A stretch of 64,000 bases of DNA, taken from Myxococcales bacterium. GTDB lineage: Bacteria; Myxococcota_A; Polyangia; Polyangiales; Polyangiaceae. Below, one piece after another: positions 15,953 to 25,091 of the stretch. The translations under genes and the position numbers were made by a program. The first letter of the stretch is position 1; each line of letters begins with the position of its first letter. The notes below the pieces were generated by a model. It searched no databases. It was not told where the DNA came from and saw only the letters and a list, made by a program, of their open reading frames with translations. Location: the NCBI GenBank assembly GCA_025355005.1, contig JANXLV010000073.1, forward strand, positions 1 to 64,000, read 5' to 3'.

Positions 15953-17536
15953 ATGAGGGACCTGGGTCGCTATGTCGCCCATCACGCGCTCGGGCGCGGG
16001 GGCACGGCGACGGTGTACTTCGGCACGATGACCGGGCCGTCGGGCTTCGTGCGCCGCGTGGCCATCAAGGAGCTCCACGCGATCATCGCATCGGACCCCC
16101 AGCTGCGGTCCATGCTCACGGAGGAGGCGCGCATCTCCGGCCGGATCATGCACCCGAACACCGTGCCGGTGCTGGACATGGTGGAGCACGACGGCCAGGC
16201 GTTCGCCATCATGGACTACGTCCACGGCGCCACCGTGTTCGAGCTGCTCCGTGCGGCGCGTGCGCGGCGGGGTGACGGCCCGTGGTCCACGGTGTTTCCG
16301 CTGGGCGTGGCGGTGGCGATCGGCGCCGACGTGCTCTCCGGTCTCGCGGCGGCACACGCGGCGAAGGACGTATCCGGCAAGAGCCTCGGGGTCATCCACC
16401 GCGACATCTCGCCAGACAATGTGCTCGTGGGTATGGATGGTGTGGCAAGGCTCACCGACTTCGGTATCGCCCGCGCGGAGGGGCGCGCCGTCAAGACGGA
16501 GTCGGGCGTCGTGAAGGGCAAGTTCCGCTACATGGCGCCTGAGCAGGCCGCTGGCGAGGCCACGCAGGCGAGCGACCTGTTCTCGATGGGCGTGGTCCTC
16601 TTCGAGCTGCTCACTGGCGATCGCCTCTTCGATGCGGAGCACGAGGCCGGCGTCTTGAATCAGGTGCTCAGCAAGCAGATCACCACGGTCAGCGCGAAAA
16701 ATCCGGCGGTGCCGACGGGGTTGTCGGAGGTCGTCGCGCGCGCGCTGTCACGCGAGCCGTCGGAGAGGTTTCCGACGGCGGCTGCCATGGGAGACGCATG
16801 GCGTGCGGCGGCTCCGCGCCACGACCAGCAGAATGTGCAGGTCTTCATGACCGGTCTCGTCGGCGACTCACTTCGCGAAAAGCTCGAACGGGTCGAGGCC
16901 GCCGAGCAACAGGCCGAAGCGATCGCGCACGCGGCGGGTGCCAAGGCGCAGCCAGGCGCGCGCAGCGACGAACCGCCCCCTGGCTACTGGGAGGAGGCGA
17001 CGACCATCCAGGATGGGCCGCGCACGCGCACGGCTGCCTCCTACACGGGCGCTCTGCAAGCCGCTCCCATCTCGGACACGCACCTCGCGGCGCGGTCGGA
17101 CGGCGCCGAGCCCACGCGCCTGACGTTCGAGGCAGAGCCCGTGGTGCGTCGTGGTCCACCGAGGCGTCTGGTGATCGCGCTCGGCGTCCCGATGCTGCTC
17201 ATGTTCGGGGTCATCGTGTACGCAGCGTCGTCGAGCAGCTCGCGAGACAGAACGGGCGCAAAAGCACACGATCTGCCGGAGCGAGAGCGCGGAGCTTCCA
17301 CCGTGACCTCCGTGGTAAGCCCCCCCAGCCCGTTGCCGCCAGATCCATTTCCGGCCATCGGCGTCGCGGTTTCTTCGCCGCCTCCGAGCGTCGCGCCAAG
17401 CGCCGTACCGACGCCACCAGCGGCCAGCACGACACAGAAGCAAGTGAAACGGCCCGTGGCAGAGCCCGACTGCAGGACGCCTTTCTACATCGACAATCAG
17501 GGCGTCCGGGTCTACCGACGCGAGTGCTTGCAGTGA
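15953..17536 (+). CDS. Transmembrane Hanks-type Ser/Thr protein kinase
   Basis: 527 residues. The kinase domain (~5-285) has the Gly-rich loop GRGGTATVY (14-22), the ATP-binding Lys in VAIK (K39), the HRDISPDN catalytic loop (D151), DFG (169-171) and APE (195-197), so it should be active. A Pro/Ser-rich region leads to one membrane helix (~405-424, LVIALGVPMLLMFGVIVYA). An outer, Pro-rich tail ends in a short Cys-containing peptide. The topology is that of PknB-like receptor kinases. The downstream gene overlaps by 4 bp, and an FHA-domain regulator follows two genes on, a natural reader for its phosphothreonines. Confidence 0.9.
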   Translation: MRDLGRYVAHHALGRGGTATVYFGTMTGPSGFVRRVAIKELHAIIASDPQLRSMLTEEARISGRIMHPNTVPVLDMVEHDGQAFAIMDYVHGATVFELLRAARARRGDGPWSTVFPLGVAVAIGADVLSGLAAAHAAKDVSGKSLGVIHRDISPDNVLVGMDGVARLTDFGIARAEGRAVKTESGVVKGKFRYMAPEQAAGEATQASDLFSMGVVLFELLTGDRLFDAEHEAGVLNQVLSKQITTVSAKNPAVPTGLSEVVARALSREPSERFPTAAAMGDAWRAAAPRHDQQNVQVFMTGLVGDSLREKLERVEAAEQQAEAIAHAAGAKAQPGARSDEPPPGYWEEATTIQDGPRTRTAASYTGALQAAPISDTHLAARSDGAEPTRLTFEAEPVVRRGPPRRLVIALGVPMLLMFGVIVYAASSSSSRDRTGAKAHDLPERERGASTVTSVVSPPSPLPPDPFPAIGVAVSSPPPSVAPSAVPTPPAASTTQKQVKRPVAEPDCRTPFYIDNQGVRVYRRECLQ

Positions 17537-18363
17537 GTCGTGCTGGCGACGTTCTGCGTCGCGCCGCGAAAGTCTCCGCCCTCGCAGTCGCGCTGTCTCT
17601 CGGCACCGCACCGGCGATCGCGAAGCGCCCCTCCGTGGCCGAGCAGTGCGCGCGCACAGCCGAAGAGGGCCAGCGCTCGCGTGCGCAGGGCGCGCTGCGC
17701 GCATCGCGCGAGAGCTTCCAGACCTGTGCGCGCAAGGGCTGTCCGCGCGCGGTGCAGGCTGACTGCGCGCGCTGGCTCGACGAGGTCACGGAGTCACAGC
17801 CCACCGTCGTCATTCGCGCTTACGGGAAGGACAAGGAGGAGCTTTCGAACCCGCACGTGTCCGTCGACGAGACCGACGTGGTCGCGAACGGACTGGCGCT
17901 GCCGCTCGACCCGGGCGCGCATGTGATTCGCCTCAGCACCGACGACGGCACCGCCGAGCAACGCGTGGTGTTGACGGAGGGCGAGAAGGGTCGCGTGGTC
18001 TCGCTCTCTCTCGCGCCGAAGGAGCCGCCGCCTCCCCCGCACCCACCGCCGCCAACGTCGGCTCCCATTCCCGTCCTCACCTACGCTCTCGGTGGAGGCG
18101 CTATTGTCACGCTTGGAACCGGCGCGGTGCTGTGGGGCGTAGGCGCGAGTGATCGCTCGGCGCTCGCGGCGTCATGCGCGCCAGGTGGAACGTGCTCGCG
18201 CGGCGCGGTCTCGTCTGCGAGGACGGAGCTCCTGGTCGGTGACGTGCTCGTCGTGACGAGCGTGTTGCTCGCGGCGGGCGCAGTCTATTTCTTTCTGACC
18301 CGCAAGTCGGTCACGGTCGACAGCACGGCGTTCGAGCGGATGAGCGAGGGCGTGCGCTTCTGA
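17533..18363 (+). CDS. Exported membrane-anchored protein with PEGA-like domain, coupled to the kinase
   Basis: 276 residues from the GTG at 17533, which overlaps the kinase stop (GTGA). The N-terminus AAKVSALAVALSLGTAPAIA is a signal peptide. Residues ~25-90 are Cys- and Arg-rich with a helical repeat look. Residues ~95-165 read like a PEGA beta domain (VSVDETDVVANGLALPLDPGAHVIRLS). A Pro-rich linker is followed by two hydrophobic segments near 180-200 and 235-260. Similar kinase-plus-PEGA pairs are frequent in myxobacteria; a periplasmic sensor or partner of the kinase is likely. Confidence 0.7.
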   Translation: MSRAGDVLRRAAKVSALAVALSLGTAPAIAKRPSVAEQCARTAEEGQRSRAQGALRASRESFQTCARKGCPRAVQADCARWLDEVTESQPTVVIRAYGKDKEELSNPHVSVDETDVVANGLALPLDPGAHVIRLSTDDGTAEQRVVLTEGEKGRVVSLSLAPKEPPPPPHPPPPTSAPIPVLTYALGGGAIVTLGTGAVLWGVGASDRSALAASCAPGGTCSRGAVSSARTELLVGDVLVVTSVLLAAGAVYFFLTRKSVTVDSTAFERMSEGVRF

Positions 18364-18378
18364 ACGCGCGGCGCCGCG

Positions 18379-19659
18379 TCAGCGCTTCTTTCGCAGGATG
18401 TGGAAGTAGCGCCTGGTCAGACCCGACGCAGCCGCTGCCCGCGTCACGTTGCCATGATGTTTCGCCAGTGCATCCCGGACGAAGCGCTGCTCGAGCTCTC
18501 CTACGAGCTCAGCGCGCGCCTGCGAGAGCGTCGGATTGCGCGACAGGATGTCGTCGATGACGTCCCGCGAGATGGCCCCGGCGTGCTCTTCCGCGCGCGG
18601 CAAGGGCTCGTGCTCGCCGCCTTCGCCGACGATGATGCGGTCTATCGCATCGCGGAGCTCGCGAACGTTCCCCGGCCATTCGTAGTCGAGGAACCCGGCG
18701 AGGATCGCCTCGGTGAGCCCGTCCGGCGCGCCGCCCTGCGCGAAGAAATGTCGCGCGAGCAGCTCCACGTCGCCGTGGCGCTGGCGAAGCGGCGGCATGT
18801 GGACCACGTCTCCCGATAGCGCGGTGAACAGCGGCGTCGTGAGGCGTCCGGAGTCGCACTCGCGATCGAGGTCGCGCCGTGTAGTCGCGATCACGCGCCC
18901 ACCTGCGGCCCAGCCCGCGAGCTCTGCGGCGAGCGCCTTCTGCGCCGCGGGCTCGAGCTCCTCGGGATCGGAGACCAGCAACGTGCCACCACGCGCGTCA
19001 GTCATGAGCTGCGAGATGGTTGCCATCCGCAACGTCTCCGTTGACACGAGCACGAATGGTCGCTCCCCGCGCGAGCCCGCGTGGGTTCCCGCGTGCGCGT
19101 CGTGGATGGCCTCGGCGAAGAGATCCTTGCCCGTCCCAGGCTCGCCTTCGATCACGAGCGGCTCGCTGCTCGCTGCGGCGCGCTCGCCCCACGCAAACAG
19201 CCGCTGCATCGCGGCGCTGCGGCCGAGCATCCGACCGAAGTGGTCGTCGTGACGGGCGGCGACCTCGGCACGTGCGCCCGTGTTGGTGACGCGGAGGGTG
19301 GTCTCGCCCACGCTGATCGTCTCGCCGCCGGAGATCCATGCCTCCGCGACGAGGATGTCGTTGACGGCGGTTCCGTTGCGCGACCCGAGATCACGCAGGC
19401 GCAGGCGCGCGCCCTCTGGCGACAGCGAGAGATGGCGGCGTGACACGCGCGGATCGGTCAGCGCGAGGTCAGCGCGTGGGCCGGTCCCCACGAGCACGCG
19501 GGACGTGCGCGTCCAGTCGAGCGCCAGCATGAGGCCCTTCTCCGGTCCGGAGAGGACGCGCAGCAGAAAGACGGGTAGGCCCGCAGAACCCGCCGCGCCT
19601 CCGTCCGCAGCCTCGGTGTGAATGTCGCGACCGATGAGGGTGACATGCTCAGATTTCAT
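18379..19659 (-). CDS. FHA-AAA+-Fis regulator lacking the sigma-54 contact loop
   Basis: 426 residues from the ATG at 19659. FHA domain ~50-125 (RVLVGTG, VSRRHL, LGSRNGTAVN). AAA+ domain of the sigma-54 activator family ~145-345: Walker A GEPGTGKD (172-179), sensor I region ATTRRDL, and sensor II WPGNVREL (328-335). The GAFTGA loop and the segment around it are missing, the sequence passing straight from LVSTETLRM to GGTLLVSDPEEL, and Walker B is altered (LLVSD instead of LFLDE). The Fis-type HTH is intact at ~388-423. It may bind DNA and phosphothreonine without driving sigma-54 open-complex formation. Confidence 0.85.
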   Translation of the reverse strand: MKSEHVTLIGRDIHTEAADGGAAGSAGLPVFLLRVLSGPEKGLMLALDWTRTSRVLVGTGPRADLALTDPRVSRRHLSLSPEGARLRLRDLGSRNGTAVNDILVAEAWISGGETISVGETTLRVTNTGARAEVAARHDDHFGRMLGRSAAMQRLFAWGERAAASSEPLVIEGEPGTGKDLFAEAIHDAHAGTHAGSRGERPFVLVSTETLRMATISQLMTDARGGTLLVSDPEELEPAAQKALAAELAGWAAGGRVIATTRRDLDRECDSGRLTTPLFTALSGDVVHMPPLRQRHGDVELLARHFFAQGGAPDGLTEAILAGFLDYEWPGNVRELRDAIDRIIVGEGGEHEPLPRAEEHAGAISRDVIDDILSRNPTLSQARAELVGELEQRFVRDALAKHHGNVTRAAAASGLTRRYFHILRKKR

Positions 19660-19697
19660 GACGGACGTGCCGGTCACGGTATCATGAGAGGGTAGCC

Positions 19698-20762
19698 ATG
19701 TTGATGCGCCGTGCGTTTGTTGCCGCTGTCGTCCTCGCGAGCGTGGGCGTGGGCTGCTCGGTGGCGCTCGGCTTCGACCACTACTCGGACAACGTGGACT
19801 GCAGTCACGCGGTGGCGCCGCCGCCCCCGGCACACGACAACGTCGGCAAGAACCTCGGCGAGCTCATCGTGGCGTTCTCGTACATGACGCTCGAGGGCAA
19901 GGACGCGAAGGGCGCGTCGGTCTCACTCGGGTTCGATCTGGACGGCATCTGCACGGCGTGCCCCACCGGCGTGTCATCGTGCAAGCCGCTGAGCCCGGGC
20001 ATCCCGCCGCCGTGCGATGAGCCAGGTACCGGGCGCGACAACGCCGTGCGCCCGTTGCTCGACCAGATCAAGACGTTCCTGCCCTTCAATGACGTGGTGT
20101 TCAACGGCGCCCTGAGCCAGGGGCTCTTCTCCCAGCTGCTTCAGATCGATGGCTACAACGGCACCGCGGACGATCAGGCGGTCACGGTCGCATACCGGAA
20201 CGGGTACGTGCTCGCGGGCGACGCTGGTCCGACGTTCCAGGGTGGGGACACGTGGCTCGTGGAGCCAACATCCAACGGGCTGCCCACATACAACGTGACG
20301 GGCTACGTCACCGGCGGAACGCTCGTCGCCAAGTTCGTGGCCGCCGTCCCCGGGAAGGACGGTCTGCAGATGGTGTGGAAGCTTCCGAACGGCCACGGCG
20401 GCACCACGCGCGTTCTCATCGCGCTCGCCGAGGCGACGATCACTGCGCACGTCTCCCTGGGCGCAGATGGACAACTCACGCTCACGGACGGGCGGCTCGG
20501 CGGAAAGCTGACGTCGAGCAACGCGCTCGAGCTGCCACGAGCGTTCGGCATCTGCGCAGGTCCGCAGTTCGACCAGACCCGACAGCTGTTTTGCTCCAAG
20601 GCGGACCTCCCGAACAAGGATGGCTTCTGCGACACGCTGTCGTTCTCGCTCGCGTTCGAGGCCAAGCCCGCAAAGCTCGGCGGCGAGCTCGACATGCCCG
20701 TGGTGAGCGTGTGTGCGGACGGAGGGCCTGTACCGGCCGCGCCGTCGTGCGTGCAGCAATAG
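19698..20762 (+). CDS. Lipoprotein of unknown function
   Basis: 354 residues starting MLMRRAFVAAVVLASVGVGC, with lipobox VGVGC. A purine-rich GAGAGGGT precedes the ATG. The mature protein is beta-rich, with cysteines mostly in two clusters (CTACPTGVSSC near residue 90 and CAGPQF/LFCSK near 285). It is divergent from the FHA regulator with only 38 bp between the two start codons, so the two promoters must overlap or lie inside the genes. No family is recognised. Confidence 0.65.
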   Translation: MLMRRAFVAAVVLASVGVGCSVALGFDHYSDNVDCSHAVAPPPPAHDNVGKNLGELIVAFSYMTLEGKDAKGASVSLGFDLDGICTACPTGVSSCKPLSPGIPPPCDEPGTGRDNAVRPLLDQIKTFLPFNDVVFNGALSQGLFSQLLQIDGYNGTADDQAVTVAYRNGYVLAGDAGPTFQGGDTWLVEPTSNGLPTYNVTGYVTGGTLVAKFVAAVPGKDGLQMVWKLPNGHGGTTRVLIALAEATITAHVSLGADGQLTLTDGRLGGKLTSSNALELPRAFGICAGPQFDQTRQLFCSKADLPNKDGFCDTLSFSLAFEAKPAKLGGELDMPVVSVCADGGPVPAAPSCVQQ

Positions 20763-20792
20763 TCGGCGCCGAAACCAGCGCCCTTGGAGAGC

Positions 20793-20835
20793 AGGTCAGC
20801 GCCAGGTCAGCGGCAGGTCAGCGGCAGGTCAGCGA
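20793..20835. repeat. Four 11 bp tandem repeats (AGGTCAGCGGC)
   Basis: Copies start at 20793, 20804, 20815 and 20826; the middle two are identical and the outer two differ only at their ends. They fill the gap after the lipoprotein gene and run into the 3' end of the next minus-strand gene. Confidence 0.75.
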
Positions 20836-21164
20836 TCGGTGGGCGGGCGGAGCGGCGCGGTGTCGTCCAGCTTCGCGCCCCACGCCTTCAAGAGGGCGTA
20901 CTCCGCGACCGTGATGATCGTCGCGCGGTCCCCCATGGCTGCGAAGTACTGGGCGCCGGCGCCCGGGCGCGTGGTGCCCGCTTGCACGCCGGTGGGCGCT
21001 GCAGGGTCGCTGGGCAAACCAACAGGCGGCGTGGGCGCGAGCTGGCCGATCGTGACAGCGTTGGCGGACGCCACGCCGAGCGTCTTCAGGAGCTTTCGCA
21101 GTGCGGGTTCGTTGAACACGATCGTTCTCGGACCAAAGATGACGGGGGCGTCGTGCGGTCGCAT
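20829..21164 (-). CDS. Hypothetical protein
   Basis: 111 residues from the ATG giving MRPHDAPVIFGPRTIVFNEP; four extra residues are possible upstream. The first 45 residues (ALRKLLKTLGVASANAVTIGQLA) and the last 30 (MGDRATIITVAEYALLKAWG) look folded, separated by a Pro/Gly/Ala linker. It has no signal peptide. It is divergent from the next lipoprotein gene. Overlapping plus-strand frames are Arg-rich and rejected. Confidence 0.5.
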   Translation of the reverse strand: MRPHDAPVIFGPRTIVFNEPALRKLLKTLGVASANAVTIGQLAPTPPVGLPSDPAAPTGVQAGTTRPGAGAQYFAAMGDRATIITVAEYALLKAWGAKLDDTAPLRPPTDR

Positions 21165-21214
21165 GCACGATACCACGCGTGATCAAACCGCGCGCGCCCG
21201 GACATCATCGGGCC

Positions 21215-22198
21215 ATGCGGCACTCGGTCCTTTCCATCGCGCTGCTCCTCTGTGGCGCGTGCTCCTCCAGCGGCGGCAGTAGCGGGTTCGATGACAGCGA
21301 CGGTGGGGGCGGCCTCATCGGCTCTGGCGGTGACGGCGGTGGCGCTGGGCTCGGCGGCGGCGGCGGTGGTGGCGGCGGTGGTGGCGGCGGCAACGCGCTC
21401 CTCTACGCGCACACGGACACGACGCTCTTCTCGCTGGACCCGAAGGCGATCACGGCGGCTCCGACCAAGATCGGTACCTTCGACTGCGTCGGTGGCAGCG
21501 GCGGCGTGAAGTCGATGACCGATCTCGCGGTCACCAAGGGCGGCAAGCTCTACGGCGTCAGCGAGGGCGCCGCATTCCCGCTCTCGCTGTCGGGAAGCAC
21601 GGTCCACTGCGAGAGCACATGGTTGCTGCCCGCAACGAAATTCTACGGACTGACCGTGGCGCCGGAGAACACCGTGGCTTCGGCGGAGACGCTCATCGCG
21701 GCGGATGGCAACGGCGGTCTCTGGCTCGTCGACCAGAGCAGCGGAATGCCGACGCAGGTCGGGACGCTCGGGATGGACCCCAAGACCAACACGGCGTGGG
21801 GGCTCTCGGGGGACATCGTCTTCCTGGCCAACGGGGGGTCGCCCGTGGGATTTGCGACGGTCCGCGCGTGTCCGAAGGGCAATTGCGCGGCGACCGACAC
21901 CCTCATCGAGGTGGACGTCACCGCGATCAAGCCCGGGAAACAGAGCGTACTGAAGTCGATCCGCGGCGAGGTCGTGAAGGGCGCTTGGTGCACGAACGTC
22001 GCCTCCCCGACCAGCTTTGGCAGCATGTTCGGGATCACCGCTTACGAAGACAAGGTCTACGGTTTCTCCCGCAAAGGCGATATCGTCGAGATTCACAATA
22101 CCGACGGGACGGGTTGCCTCATCTCGTCGGACAAGAACAACCTCTACGCGGGGGCCGGCATCACGACCACCGCACCGGTGGTGGCCCCACCGAAGTGA
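21215..22198 (+). CDS. Lipoprotein, probable beta-propeller
   Basis: 327 residues; the ATG at 21215 gives MRHSVLSIALLLCGACSSSGG, lipobox CGAC. A Gly/Ser-rich linker with poly-Gly runs to residue ~65. The body has repeated propeller-like blades (LLYAHTDTTLFSLDPKA, LIAADGNGGLWLVDQSSG, KVYGFSRKGDIVEIHNTDG). The ligand or enzyme role is unknown. The next lipoprotein gene starts 7 bp after its stop, so the two are likely one operon. Confidence 0.65.
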   Translation: MRHSVLSIALLLCGACSSSGGSSGFDDSDGGGGLIGSGGDGGGAGLGGGGGGGGGGGGGNALLYAHTDTTLFSLDPKAITAAPTKIGTFDCVGGSGGVKSMTDLAVTKGGKLYGVSEGAAFPLSLSGSTVHCESTWLLPATKFYGLTVAPENTVASAETLIAADGNGGLWLVDQSSGMPTQVGTLGMDPKTNTAWGLSGDIVFLANGGSPVGFATVRACPKGNCAATDTLIEVDVTAIKPGKQSVLKSIRGEVVKGAWCTNVASPTSFGSMFGITAYEDKVYGFSRKGDIVEIHNTDGTGCLISSDKNNLYAGAGITTTAPVVAPPK

Positions 22199-22205
22199 GC
22201 GCTCG

Positions 22206-23378
22206 ATGCAGCACCTCCCCACGAAAGAAGAGCGCAGGACTCGACGAGCGTGGGTGAGGCTCTCCATTGCTGTCGCCATCGCCGTCGCACCCCTCGGTGC
22301 GGTCGCTGCGTGCGGTAGCTCGTCATCCTCCACGCCGTTTGCGCCGCCGCAAGATCACCCGGACAGTGGAGGAGGCACGACCAGCACGAAGGACGGCAGC
22401 GGTGGCCCCTCGACCCTCGACGGCTCGCAGGCGCGCACGGCGTGCCCCGCGCTGCCTTATGCGAAGCAGCTGACCAACATCGTCTACGAGGTGGCGAAGC
22501 ACATGGCGGCTCCCGAGGGCGGCGCGCTTCCCACGGTCAACATTCCCTCGGCGGCAGACCGCGACAAGTTCGGCGCGCAGGTGCTCGAGGCGTTGAAGTT
22601 CGAGGGCACGGAGGCTTGCCCCCTGCCGCCTTCCTACGTCGTGATGTCCTTCGTCGACAACGGCGACGCGATCCGGCTGGTCGGCGAGCTGGACAAGTAC
22701 GGCACGGCAACCCCGGTTCTCAACTGGGGAGCGTACGCGGCGCGCCGCGCGGGACCAGGCACACGCCAGCTGGTCGTCGAGGCCGCGCATCCCCTCGCCG
22801 ACTCGGAGACGGACCAGGAGTCCGCGCGCGTGTTCTCTGCGACGCGCGCGGAGTGGTACATGATCGCGGGCTCGCACCGCTGCGCGAACGCCGCCGTGAG
22901 CGGGTGCGACGGGACCACCGCCGTGTGCAGTCCGGGCACTGCGAATCCGTATCGCGAGTCGGACACGGCTCACTCGACGAAGACCCCGTTCTACGGCGTC
23001 CACGTCGCCCTCTCCGCCGCGAGCACGGCAGCGTTCCTCCAGCTGCACAGCAACGGTCAGACCTGTCCGGCGGCGCTGCTCAGTGACAGCTCTGGCACCT
23101 TCCCGGAAGGCGGAGTCACGTTCACCTTCGGTAAGGCGCTCGAGGAAGCGGGCGTGACCGTCGGCCGCTGCGGCTCTGGGTTCCCTACGGCCTCGTGCAG
23201 TCTGTGCGGCACGGACAACGTCGAGGCGCGCTTCAATGCGGGTGCCGCGGACTCCTGCACGGCACTTGGAACCACCTACGGCCGCTTCATCCATCTGGAG
23301 CAACAGTCGACGCTCGTCACGACCACGGGCGACCAGCCGCTCATCGACGCCGTCAAGGGCACCTTCCCGCCCCGCTGA
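22206..23378 (+). CDS. Lipoprotein with conserved-looking His cluster, unknown function
   Basis: 390 residues. The N-terminus has a basic start, then LSIAVAIAVAPLGAVAACGSS with lipobox VAAC. Between residues ~190 and 285 several potential metal ligands appear in enzyme-like settings: VVEAAHPLADSETDQESARVF, MIAGSHRCAN, ESDTAHSTKTPFYG and FLQLHSNGQTC. This spacing resembles metal-dependent hydrolases, but I cannot assign a family. Cysteine pairs near the C-terminus suggest disulfides. It follows the propeller lipoprotein by 7 bp. Confidence 0.6.
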   Translation: MQHLPTKEERRTRRAWVRLSIAVAIAVAPLGAVAACGSSSSSTPFAPPQDHPDSGGGTTSTKDGSGGPSTLDGSQARTACPALPYAKQLTNIVYEVAKHMAAPEGGALPTVNIPSAADRDKFGAQVLEALKFEGTEACPLPPSYVVMSFVDNGDAIRLVGELDKYGTATPVLNWGAYAARRAGPGTRQLVVEAAHPLADSETDQESARVFSATRAEWYMIAGSHRCANAAVSGCDGTTAVCSPGTANPYRESDTAHSTKTPFYGVHVALSAASTAAFLQLHSNGQTCPAALLSDSSGTFPEGGVTFTFGKALEEAGVTVGRCGSGFPTASCSLCGTDNVEARFNAGAADSCTALGTTYGRFIHLEQQSTLVTTTGDQPLIDAVKGTFPPR

Positions 23379-23434
23379 CTTCCGAGCGCTTCTCGACGCT
23401 GCTTCTGAAGGGCGCTCCGTGATCGGAATGCCCT

Positions 23435-24073
23435 TTGCCGGACATTGTCCTGCCATGGGACATCATGGGACGTGACACTGGAGGCCGAACCATCGCCGTC
23501 GTGGACGCCGACGCAGCCTGGAGAAGCCTCGTGGTTCGAACCTTCGAGTCGCTCGGGCACCGGGTCGTGGAAGCAGCTACTGCCCTCGGCCTTGCAACGC
23601 ATCTCGCCGGCGTCGACGGGCTGATCCTCGACCCGGCCGTCCTCACCACCAGTGCCCCTCAGGGTCGTCAGTCGCAGGATCTGGGGCTAGACCTCATCGT
23701 TCGTCTGCGGAAACAAGCTCACGGTCTGCCCATCGCGGTCATGAGCGTGGACACGCGCGTGGAGGCCGTGGTGCAGACCATGCGGCTCGGCGTCGTCGAC
23801 TACGTGGCGAAGCCCGCGGACAGAGCGCGGCTGCTCGTGGCTGCCACGCGGCTCGTGGAGGCGCGTTCTCAGGTGGATGCTGCGCTCGGCCTCCTGTCGT
23901 TGCCTCCGATGAAGGACATCGAGCGCGCACTCATCGAGCGCGCACTCGTCTGGAATCGCGGACAGGTCGCGAGGACGGCGCGGACGCTCGGCATCGGCCG
24001 TGCGACGTTGTACCGGAAGCTCGGCGAGATGGGCCACCCCTTACCTCGCGGCGGGAAGCGCAGCCGCGGGTGA
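23435..24073 (+). CDS. Response regulator with Fis-type HTH
   Basis: 212 residues; ATG at 23435, with MGRDTG at 23465 as the alternative. The receiver domain (~18-130) begins TIAVVDADAAWRSLV, with the phospho-acceptor probably the Asp in GLILDPAVL, and has the conserved Lys in DYVAKPADRARLL. The output is a short Fis-like HTH (MKDIERALIERALVWNRGQVARTARTLGIGRATLYRKL). This is the compact RegA/ActR/PrrA-type architecture, a transcription regulator without an AAA+ domain. No histidine kinase is adjacent, so the partner is unknown. Confidence 0.85.
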   Translation: MPDIVLPWDIMGRDTGGRTIAVVDADAAWRSLVVRTFESLGHRVVEAATALGLATHLAGVDGLILDPAVLTTSAPQGRQSQDLGLDLIVRLRKQAHGLPIAVMSVDTRVEAVVQTMRLGVVDYVAKPADRARLLVAATRLVEARSQVDAALGLLSLPPMKDIERALIERALVWNRGQVARTARTLGIGRATLYRKLGEMGHPLPRGGKRSRG

Positions 24074-24130
24074 CGTGCTAACCGGGCGCGCTGCGGGACG
24101 AGTAGCGTTCGTGCTAGCGTCCGCGCTCCC

Positions 24131-25039
24131 GTGCCGACGAACATCGAGCCCCCGGCGGTACACGTGGAGTACGTCGCACCGGCGGCGTGCCCGCCCGTGG
24201 CGACCTTCATCGGCGGCTTGTCCGCACGCGGCGTGCGCGTGACGGACGCAGAGGACGGGCGGCCGCTCTCGGCGACCATCCGCGCGAGCGCGTCCGATGG
24301 CTACGTAGGAGCCGTCTCGGTGGGGATCGGGGGGGCCGAGCGACACGTCCAGGGTCGGGTCTGCTCGGAGGTGACTGCCGCGCTCGCGTTCGTGGCGTCG
24401 CTCGAGGTCGAGGCGATCGAGAGGCAAGCGGCGTCCCACAAGGACCCATCCACTCCGGACGAGCCGAAGGACACGCAGCCAAAGGATACGCAGCCAAAGG
24501 ACACGGGCGGAGCGTCCGTGCTGGCCTCCCTCGACCTCGGCGCCGGGGCCGCGGCCGTCGCAGGTCCCCTTCCCGTTCCTGCGTTTGCGGTGCCGCTCTT
24601 CGTGGAGGCGGGCTTCGCCACGGCGGTCGCGGTTCCCCTTCACCTGCGCCTGCGGTTTCAGCAGGTAGGTCAGGACGCGTCGACGCCGACCTACGGGGCC
24701 CAGTTCACGCTCACGACGGGCAGCGTGGATCTCTCCGGAATGGTCCTGGAATCGGGCCGATTTCGGGCGTTCGGGGGGATCCGCGTCGACGCGGGCACCC
24801 TCGCCGCAGCCGGCTCGCAGGTAACGCCCGCGCTCCGGACCTCGCGCCCGTGGGTCGCGCTGGGACCCGATGTGCGCGGGCGCGTGACGATCGCCGGTCC
24901 CTTCTTCGCGGAGCTGGATGTCGCCGTCCCGTTTGCCCTCACCCGTGACCGCTTCTTCGTGGAGCCAAGCACAACCGTGCATCGACCAGGCGTTGTCGGC
25001 GTCGCCGGCGCCCTGGGCCTGGGGTTTTCACTGTTCTAG
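24131..25039 (+). CDS. Probable outer-membrane-associated protein
   Basis: 302 residues from a GTG; the frame is open a further 57 bp upstream but no signal peptide appears there. The N-terminal domain (~5-90) is cysteine-poor and beta-rich. Residues ~112-125 hold a PKDTQ repeat (three copies). The rest has alternating hydrophobic strands ending in GVVGVAGALGLGFSLF, with a terminal Phe as in many outer-membrane beta-barrels. The lack of a signal peptide is odd for that idea; a start in a region I cannot see as coding, or a frameshift, may explain it. Confidence 0.45.
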   Translation: MPTNIEPPAVHVEYVAPAACPPVATFIGGLSARGVRVTDAEDGRPLSATIRASASDGYVGAVSVGIGGAERHVQGRVCSEVTAALAFVASLEVEAIERQAASHKDPSTPDEPKDTQPKDTQPKDTGGASVLASLDLGAGAAAVAGPLPVPAFAVPLFVEAGFATAVAVPLHLRLRFQQVGQDASTPTYGAQFTLTTGSVDLSGMVLESGRFRAFGGIRVDAGTLAAAGSQVTPALRTSRPWVALGPDVRGRVTIAGPFFAELDVAVPFALTRDRFFVEPSTTVHRPGVVGVAGALGLGFSLF

Positions 25040-25091
25040 GCACAAATCGAGATCAAGTCCGGCGCCGTCGGACATTTTCAAATTCGAAGCT

